Source: Desulfofundulus australicus DSM 11792 (GTDB lineage: Bacteria > Bacillota > Desulfotomaculia > Desulfotomaculales > Desulfovirgulaceae). From it: 32,563 nucleotides of DNA. Both the position numbers and the translations under genes were made by a program. The DNA lies in assembly GCF_900129285.1 (NCBI RefSeq), contig NZ_FQUW01000033.1, positions 1 through 32,563 on the forward strand. Reading direction: 5' to 3'. Shown here piece by piece: positions 27,453-32,563 of this stretch (position 1 is the stretch's first letter; the number at the start of each line of letters is the position of its first letter). The notes under the pieces were generated by a model, which worked only from the letters and a program-made list of their open reading frames with translations, made no database searches and was not told the origin of the DNA.

Positions 27453-29372
27453 GTGGCAATGAAAGCATTCCTGCACAAGTTTAAAGAAAGCCAGGAGGAA
27501 ACATGTACCAGGTTGAAAGGCGTGGAACAGCTTCGCCGCCAGGTTAACGCCCTTTATAACATGGCAGCAAGCATATTCGGGTCGGATAAGCTGGTCCTGC
27601 GAGCCGGCAAGCTGAATGTCCTGCACTTGATGCGCTCGGAACGCCTGGAAGAAAGGGTCCTCGCTCTCCAGAAACTGGTGTTTGAAGATCCCACCCTGGA
27701 GGAAGCGCCCGGCCTGGAGGAAATTCCGTCCATCCTGGAGCAGGTGGAAGAAGAAATTGCCGACATACTGGCCAGGCGCACGGTGGAAGACGAGCTGGAA
27801 AAAAAGATTAATGAAAAATTGCAGCAGCGGCACGAAGAATATGTCAAAGAGATAAAAATGCAGGTGCTCAAGGAAAACACCGGGCCGGAAAATGCTCAGA
27901 CGCTAAAAAAACTGGCTATTCTGGAAAAACTGGAGCAAAAGAAACTTTCCCGTTCGGCCATGGAAGTGCTCCGGCCGGGAGATTTTTCCGAATTGGTGGG
28001 CCAGGAAAAGGCCGTCAAAGCACTCCTGGCCAAGCTGGCTTCGCCTTTTCCCCAGCACATAATACTCTACGGGCCGCCGGGAGTGGGAAAAACCACTGCA
28101 GCCCGTCTGGCCCTGGAGGCTGCCAAGAATATCAACGGTTCTCCCTTTGCCAAAGATGCACCCTTTGTAGAGGTAAACGGCTCTACTCTGCGCTGGGATC
28201 CCAGGGATATAACCAATCCTCTCCTGGGTTCGGTTCACGATCCCATTTACCAGGGGGCGCGGCGGGATTTAGCCGACAGCGGCGTGCCCGAGCCCAAGCT
28301 GGGCCTGGTTACCGAGGCCCATGGAGGCGTTCTTTTTATTGATGAAATAGGTGAAATGGATCCCGTGCTCCAGACCAAGCTGCTGAAGGTTCTCGAAGAT
28401 AAGAGGGTCTTTTTTGACTCACCCTATTATGATCCCCATGATCCTGCAGTGCCCCAGTATGTGCGCAAGCTGTTTGAAGAGGGGGCACCGGCTGACTTTG
28501 TATTAATTGGTGCTACCACCCGGGAGCCAGAAGATATTAACCCGGCCATCCGCTCCCGCTGCGCGGAGGTCTATTTTGAGCCGCTAACACCGCAGGATAT
28601 TGAACTTATTATCAGGCAGGCGGCAGAAAAACTGGGGGTTCACCTGGAGGAAAAGGTTCCCGAACTTATCAGTCAATATACCATTGAAGGGCGCAAGGCC
28701 ATCGGTATACTGGCTGACGCTTACGGGCTGGCCTGTTACCGGAGCGGGGGAAGGGTGGGGAAAGAAGGTATTACCCTGCAGGATGTTTACGAAGTGATCC
28801 AGACCAGCCGCCTGAGCCCCCATGTAATGCGCAAAGGTTGCGCGGAAAAAGAAGTGGGCAAGGTTTTCGGCCTGGGGGTAATGGGTTTTGTGGGTTCTGT
28901 TTTGGAAATCGAAGCGGTGGCTTTTCCAGCCCGCAACCAGGGCCAGGGTACCATCCGCTTTAATGATACGGCGGGAAGTATGGCCCGGGATTCCGTTTTT
29001 AATGCTGCCTCGGTAATTCGCAAGATAACCGGGGAGGACCTGGCCAGCTACGATGTGCACGTTAATATTGTTGGAGGAGGGCGCGTGGACGGCCCTTCTG
29101 CCGGGGCAGCCATCTTCCTGGCCATTTTGAGCGCCATTCAGGAAAGACCCGTACCCCAGGATGTAGCCATAACCGGAGAACTGTCCATCCAGGGCCGCAT
29201 CCGGGGCGTGGGGGGTATCGTGGAAAAGATCTACGGTGCCCGCCAGGCAGGCATGCGGCGGGTAATTGTTCCTGCGGAAAACAAAAGCGAAGTTCCGGCT
29301 GGCCTGCAGGGCGTGGAAATCATTCCTGTGGCTACGGTGGAGGAAATGCTGCAGCATATATTCGGCAGTTAA
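27453..29372 (+). CDS. lonC: ATP-dependent protease, Lon family, LonC type
   Basis: The ~639-residue protein resembles the sporulation-associated Lon paralogues LonB and LonC, found only in spore-formers. An N-terminal coiled region of about 180 residues replaces the usual Lon domain. The AAA+ module has Walker A GPPGVGKT (207-214) and VLFIDEIGEMD. The C-terminal protease domain has the catalytic serine in DGPSAGAA (about 549) and a lysine 43 residues later in GGIVEKIYGARQAG, matching the Ser-Lys spacing of classical Lon. GTG 27453 lies five bases after AAAGGAG; ATG 27459 is possible. It sits between rplI and dnaB, where B. subtilis has no lon gene. Confidence 0.9.
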   Translation: MAMKAFLHKFKESQEETCTRLKGVEQLRRQVNALYNMAASIFGSDKLVLRAGKLNVLHLMRSERLEERVLALQKLVFEDPTLEEAPGLEEIPSILEQVEEEIADILARRTVEDELEKKINEKLQQRHEEYVKEIKMQVLKENTGPENAQTLKKLAILEKLEQKKLSRSAMEVLRPGDFSELVGQEKAVKALLAKLASPFPQHIILYGPPGVGKTTAARLALEAAKNINGSPFAKDAPFVEVNGSTLRWDPRDITNPLLGSVHDPIYQGARRDLADSGVPEPKLGLVTEAHGGVLFIDEIGEMDPVLQTKLLKVLEDKRVFFDSPYYDPHDPAVPQYVRKLFEEGAPADFVLIGATTREPEDINPAIRSRCAEVYFEPLTPQDIELIIRQAAEKLGVHLEEKVPELISQYTIEGRKAIGILADAYGLACYRSGGRVGKEGITLQDVYEVIQTSRLSPHVMRKGCAEKEVGKVFGLGVMGFVGSVLEIEAVAFPARNQGQGTIRFNDTAGSMARDSVFNAASVIRKITGEDLASYDVHVNIVGGGRVDGPSAGAAIFLAILSAIQERPVPQDVAITGELSIQGRIRGVGGIVEKIYGARQAGMRRVIVPAENKSEVPAGLQGVEIIPVATVEEMLQHIFGS

Positions 29373-29402
29373 ACTGTTCCGGGAAATGCACAGCAGCAAC
29401 AG

Positions 29403-29433
29403 GGGCGGCAGTCGCAACGTCGGGCTGCCGCCC
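29403..29433 (+). terminator. hairpin between lonC and dnaB (weak terminator candidate)
   Basis: GGGCGGCAG (29403-29411) pairs perfectly with CTGCCGCCC (29425-29433) with a 13-nt loop. No T-run follows, so it may be an RNA-processing or attenuation structure rather than a terminator. Confidence 0.4.
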
Positions 29434-29465
29434 GAATAATCTTACCGGCAGGTTGGTGAAGCATC

Positions 29466-32096
29466 ATGAGCGATAAGAGGCCACCTCAAAATATAGATGC
29501 AGAACAATCGGTGCTGGGGGCAATGATGCTGGACCGGGAAGCCATATCCCGGGTGGCCCGCCTGCTTAAACCCGAGGATTTTTACCTGGAAGCTCACCGC
29601 AAGATATACGAGGCCATCCTGGCGCTGGAGGAGGCGGGCCAGCCCGTTGATCTGCTAACCGTGACCAATTACCTGCAGGAGAAAAAACTGCTGGAACTGG
29701 CCGGTGGAGTTACATATGTGGCTTCTCTGGCCAGCATCGTGCCCACCACGGCAAACGTGGAATACTACGCCCGCATTATTGAAGAAAAGGCCATCCTGCG
29801 CCAGCTCATAGGGGTGGCCGAGAGGATTGCGGGCCTGGGTTATGAAGGCAGCGAAGATGTGGAGCGGCTGATCGATGAAGCTGAAAGGATGATCCTGGAG
29901 CTGGGCGCCCGGCGCAATACCGGCCTGTTTCTATCCATCAAGGAAATACTGCAGCAGATTTTTGAGTACATTGAAGAACGTTACCGTAACAGGGGCACGG
30001 TCAGCGGCATAGCCAGCGGTTTTACCGATCTGGACCGGTTGCTCTGCGGCTTTCAGCCCGGGGATCTGATAATCATTGCCGGGCGGCCGGCTATGGGTAA
30101 AACCAGCCTGGGGCTGACCATTGCCCAGCAGGTGGCCCTGCAGAGCCAGATACCGGTGGCCGTGTTCAGCCTGGAGATGTCCCGGGCCCAGCTGGTCCAG
30201 CGGATGCTCTGTGCCGAGGCCATGGTCGACCAGCAAAAAGTACGCAGCGGTTATTTAACCCCGGAGGACTGGGCGCGTCTTACCAGGGCAGCGGCCCGCC
30301 TGGCTAAAGCTCCCCTGTACATAGACGACACGGCCATCCTTTCACCCCGCCAGCTAAGGGCCAAAGCCCGCCGCCTGCAGGTGGAAAAGGGCCTGGGGCT
30401 GATCCTGGTTGATTACCTGCAATTGATGCAGGGTAACCGCCGGGCGGAAAACCGGCAGCAGGAAATTGCGGAAATTTCCCGCTCCTTAAAAGGGGTGGCC
30501 AAGGATCTGAATGTACCCCTGGTGGCCCTGGCCCAGTTGAGCCGGTCGGTGGAACAGCGCCAGGATAAAAGGCCGATCATGTCCGATTTGCGGGAAAGTG
30601 GCTGCCTGGCCGGTGAAACACTGGTGCAATTAGCCAGTGGACACCGGGTTCCAATCAAGGATTTAGTTCGGGAAAAGCAGCCTGTAAAGGTTATGGCACT
30701 TAATGAAATAACATGGAAACTAGAGCCTGCCGCGGTTAGCAAGGTGTGGTGTACAGGGGTAAAACCTGTATTTCGACTTTGTACCCAGCTGGGTCGTGAA
30801 GTGCGTGCTACGGCAAACCACAAATTCCGCACTTTAGAAGGGTGGAAATGCTTAGGTGAGCTACAGCCTGGAGAGTTCATTGCATTACCCAGGTCGCTGG
30901 AAGGCTTGTCAATAGCCGGTCCCTCCATGAGCGCTTCCGAAGCCGCGCTCCTCGGCCACTTGCTTGGGGACGGGTGTACACTGCCTCGCCATGCAATACA
31001 ATATACAACTAAGGAACGCCAATTAGCAGAAATTGTTATGGACTTAATTAATGATTTATTTAAAGAAAAGGTATTTCCGCGTGTAGAGCGGCAGCGTGAT
31101 TGGTGGCAGGTTTTTTTAGCTTCTACTACTCAACTAACCCATGGAACGCGGAGCCCGGTGGCACAATGGATGGATAGCCTGGGAGTTTGGGGTTACCGAT
31201 CCTATGAAAAACGGGTTCCGAAGAAATTATTCACGCAGCCACCAGAGATCATCGGCCACTTCCTTCGACATTTATGGGTTACTGATGGCACGCTTGGGGT
31301 ATTTGGTCGTAAGAAACCACGCGCTATTATTTCTTATGCTACTAGCAGCAAGCAAATGGCGCTAGATATTCAGCACCTGCTTATGCGCTTTGGGATAGTG
31401 GCAAAAGTAAACCGAGTACCCCAGCCGGGCAAAGGACGTGACCAATGGCATGTAGTAATCAGTGGAAAACCTGATATTATGTGTTTTATACAACAAATAG
31501 GATGTTTAGAAGCCAAGAAATCACGCCTTCAAGAGATTTTGGATTTCTATTCCAAGCGAGACCACATTACGAATAAGGACGTTATTCCGGCAACAGTATG
31601 GTACTCCATAGTCGAGCCCGCGCGACAGTTAATTGGACTTAGTCAAAGAGCAATGCAGGCCGCGCTGGGGGTTCAGTACTGCGGTTCAACTCTTTACAAG
31701 AGTAATCTCAGCCGAACCCGTGCCTTCCGAGTGGGCCAGATTGTTCAGAGCGAGCTTCTAATACGTCTTAGCCAAAGCGATGTTTTCTGGGATCGAGTGG
31801 TAAGCATTGAGCCCGATGGTATTGAAGAGGTATATGACCTTGAGGTCCCAGGACACCACAATTTTGTTGCGGCCGATATCATAGTTCATAATTCTCTCGA
31901 GCAGGATGCGGATGTGGTCATGTTTATTTACCGGGATGAGTACTACCGGCCCGATACGGAAAAGCGGGGCATAGCGGAAATTATTGTGGCTAAACAGAGA
32001 AACGGCCCCACGGGGCTGGTGGAGCTGGCTTTCTTGAAGGAATTCACCAGGTTCATGAACCTGGCCAAAGAGGAAGTACCGGGAGGGCCCCAGTAG
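29466..32096 (+). CDS. dnaB: Replicative DNA helicase DnaB with an in-frame intein
   Basis: This is the hexameric 5'-3' replicative helicase (DnaC in B. subtilis naming). The 876-residue precursor has an N-terminal domain beginning RPPQNIDAEQSVLGAMMLD, the RecA-like domain with Walker A AGRPAMGKTSL (about 204-214) and LILVDYLQLM. The sequence is interrupted after DLRESG by a 430-residue intein (380-809) and resumes at SLEQDADVVMFIYRDEYY. Removing the intein leaves a 446-residue helicase, the normal size. ATG 29466 has only a weak Shine-Dalgarno. The helicase must be spliced to work, since the insertion cuts the conserved LRESGS motif. Confidence 0.97.
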   Translation: MSDKRPPQNIDAEQSVLGAMMLDREAISRVARLLKPEDFYLEAHRKIYEAILALEEAGQPVDLLTVTNYLQEKKLLELAGGVTYVASLASIVPTTANVEYYARIIEEKAILRQLIGVAERIAGLGYEGSEDVERLIDEAERMILELGARRNTGLFLSIKEILQQIFEYIEERYRNRGTVSGIASGFTDLDRLLCGFQPGDLIIIAGRPAMGKTSLGLTIAQQVALQSQIPVAVFSLEMSRAQLVQRMLCAEAMVDQQKVRSGYLTPEDWARLTRAAARLAKAPLYIDDTAILSPRQLRAKARRLQVEKGLGLILVDYLQLMQGNRRAENRQQEIAEISRSLKGVAKDLNVPLVALAQLSRSVEQRQDKRPIMSDLRESGCLAGETLVQLASGHRVPIKDLVREKQPVKVMALNEITWKLEPAAVSKVWCTGVKPVFRLCTQLGREVRATANHKFRTLEGWKCLGELQPGEFIALPRSLEGLSIAGPSMSASEAALLGHLLGDGCTLPRHAIQYTTKERQLAEIVMDLINDLFKEKVFPRVERQRDWWQVFLASTTQLTHGTRSPVAQWMDSLGVWGYRSYEKRVPKKLFTQPPEIIGHFLRHLWVTDGTLGVFGRKKPRAIISYATSSKQMALDIQHLLMRFGIVAKVNRVPQPGKGRDQWHVVISGKPDIMCFIQQIGCLEAKKSRLQEILDFYSKRDHITNKDVIPATVWYSIVEPARQLIGLSQRAMQAALGVQYCGSTLYKSNLSRTRAFRVGQIVQSELLIRLSQSDVFWDRVVSIEPDGIEEVYDLEVPGHHNFVAADIIVHNSLEQDADVVMFIYRDEYYRPDTEKRGIAEIIVAKQRNGPTGLVELAFLKEFTRFMNLAKEEVPGGPQ
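30603..31892 (+). mobile_element. DnaB intein with LAGLIDADG homing endonuclease
   Basis: The intein runs from Cys380 (CLAGETLV, block A) to Asn809 (IIVHN, block G), with Ser810 as the first C-extein residue. These are the residues needed for canonical protein splicing. The block B motif TANH lies at 449-452, with the His that assists the first step. Two LAGLIDADG motifs, ALLGHLLGDG (about 494-503) and FLRHLWVTDG (about 599-608), each keep an acidic residue, so the homing endonuclease may be active. Block F is VYDLEVPGHHNFVA. By eye the DNA is less GC-rich and uses different codons from the flanking helicase exons, which fits acquisition by transfer. Confidence 0.95.
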
Positions 32097-32282
32097 GAAG
32101 GTATTCTAGTTGTAAAAGGGTTTTTAGCGGTTCCCTTTACCCAGGTCCCTGTATCTTCGCTGGTGATAACCGGGGGACTGTCGTTGCGCGGGAATACACA
32201 CAACTGCATCACTTCCGTGAACCGGGTGCGGTCCAGTGCCGGGAGATGCGTGTATCCCGGGCTTAGTGTAAAGTTACTGTAG
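32097..32282. other. non-coding region after dnaB with nested base-pairing
   Basis: No gene is seen. The right arm 32245-32259 (GATGC-GTGTA-TCCCG) can pair with GCATC (32206-32210), TACAC (32195-32199) and CGGGA (32189-32193). This makes a 15-bp helix interrupted by a six-base internal loop and one bulged A. A shorter AAAGGG/CCCTTT pairing lies near 32117-32145. This could be a dnaB 3' structure or the leader of a downstream gene displaced by the insertion sequence. Confidence 0.45.
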
Positions 32283-32300
32283 GAAATTGAAGAAGGAAAA

Positions 32301-32382
32301 AGGCGGTAGGAAATAGAAAGGAGAGTGCACCGCCTAGGAAGGGCGAGTAACCGAAGGATCGGAAACTCGGAGGTGCACTCTC
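32301..32382 (+). promoter_or_regulatory. transposase leader with two competing hairpins
   Basis: GAGAGTGCACC (32321-32331) and GGTGCACTCTC (32372-32382) are a perfect 11-bp inverted repeat enclosing a second stem (CGAGT/ACTCG and CCGA/TCGG, 32344-32369). The right arm includes part of the ribosome binding site GGAGG (32369-32373) and ends at the base before ATG. An alternative pair, AGGCGGT (32301-32307) with ACCGCCT (32329-32335), uses bases from the left arm, so the two structures exclude one another. Confidence 0.6.
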
Positions 32383-32563
32383 ATGAAGATAATTCAGCAC
32401 GTATATAACAGTTTCCTGCAAGTAGCCACTTTAATTTTTGAGAAACTTGAGAAGGGGATTGATTATCCAAGGTTTCAGCTTGAGCTGCAAGACGTGCTCA
32501 ATGAATTGGGCCGTAATATATGCAAGGAAGTATTGGAAGCTGCTGATGACTATGTAAGGCAGC
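32383..32563 (+). CDS. ISLre2 family transposase (UPF0236), N-terminal part
   Basis: The reading frame starts MKIIQHVYNSFLQVATLIFE and continues with FQLELQDVLNELGRNICKEVLEAADDYV, recognisable as the N-terminus of the ISLre2/UPF0236 transposases common in thermophilic and sulfate-reducing Clostridia. Sixty codons are present and the gene runs off the window. ATG 32383 has GGAGG nine bases upstream, placed inside a strong inverted repeat that may limit translation. Whether the rest of the gene is intact cannot be judged. Confidence 0.85.
   Translation, partial: MKIIQHVYNSFLQVATLIFEKLEKGIDYPRFQLELQDVLNELGRNICKEVLEAADDYVRQ

Larger units (their letters stand above)
32264..32563 (+). mobile_element. 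ISLre2-family insertion sequence, left part
   Basis: The window ends inside an ISLre2-type element, recognised from its transposase N-terminus. The left boundary is not fixed: terminal inverted repeats and a target duplication cannot be checked because the right end is missing, and the start given here is only a guess lying after the structured region. The leader before the transposase is rich in inverted repeats. Confidence 0.65.

Noticed and set aside
28584-29417. 277-codon minus-strand frame opposite lonC
   Set aside because: It lies antisense to the strongly conserved protease domain of LonC; its length is explained by the codon bias of the real gene.

Overview
The window is the chromosomal replication-origin region of an endospore-forming, Gram-positive bacterium. 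The gene order (rRNA operon, gyrA, gyrB, remB, recF, dnaN, dnaA, oriC, rpmH, rnpA, yidD, yidC, jag, mnmE, mnmG, rsmG, parA, parB) is the classic Bacillota origin neighbourhood. LonC, YyaC, a YkuS-type UPF0180 protein, a moderately GC-rich base composition and an apparently extended 16S V1 region point to the Desulfotomaculum/Desulfofundulus/Pelotomaculum group of anaerobic Clostridia. That placement is an inference from gene content, not a measured phylogeny.

Left arm (1-8882, all on the minus strand, reading away from oriC). dnaA, dnaN, recF, remB, gyrB and gyrA run towards a 16S rRNA gene whose first ~115 nt lie at the window edge. The rRNA gene has two near-consensus sigma-A promoters and a boxA-like antitermination element.

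Origin (7379-7541 and 8883-9226). DnaA boxes lie on both sides of dnaA, a bipartite arrangement as in Bacillus subtilis. A candidate Spo0A box abuts one of them.

Right arm (9227-32096, plus strand except yyaC). The ribosome, membrane-insertion and tRNA-modification genes come first, then parA/parB with a degenerate parS-like site. Next is a block of less central genes: a small lone LAGLIDADG protein, a phosphoribosyltransferase, UPF0180, YyaC, a YkvI transporter-like protein, CvpA, an M18 aminopeptidase, an MscS channel, DUF951 and a small cysteine-rich protein. The rpsF-ssb-rpsR operon has its own promoter and a structured leader. It is followed by a MazG-like gene, yybS, rplI, lonC and a replicative helicase gene, dnaB, interrupted in frame by a 430-residue intein with two LAGLIDADG motifs.

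Right edge (32097-32563). A non-coding stretch with nested base-pairing potential leads into the start of an ISLre2-family (UPF0236) transposase. Its leader can form two mutually exclusive hairpins, one of which would hide the ribosome binding site.

Almost all genes are co-oriented with replication. TTG start codons with good Shine-Dalgarno sequences are strikingly common. I did not find an obviously new multi-gene system. The least explained items are the lone LAGLIDADG protein next to parB/parS, the inverted repeat in front of the small cysteine-rich gene, the structured region after dnaB, and the switch-like IS leader.
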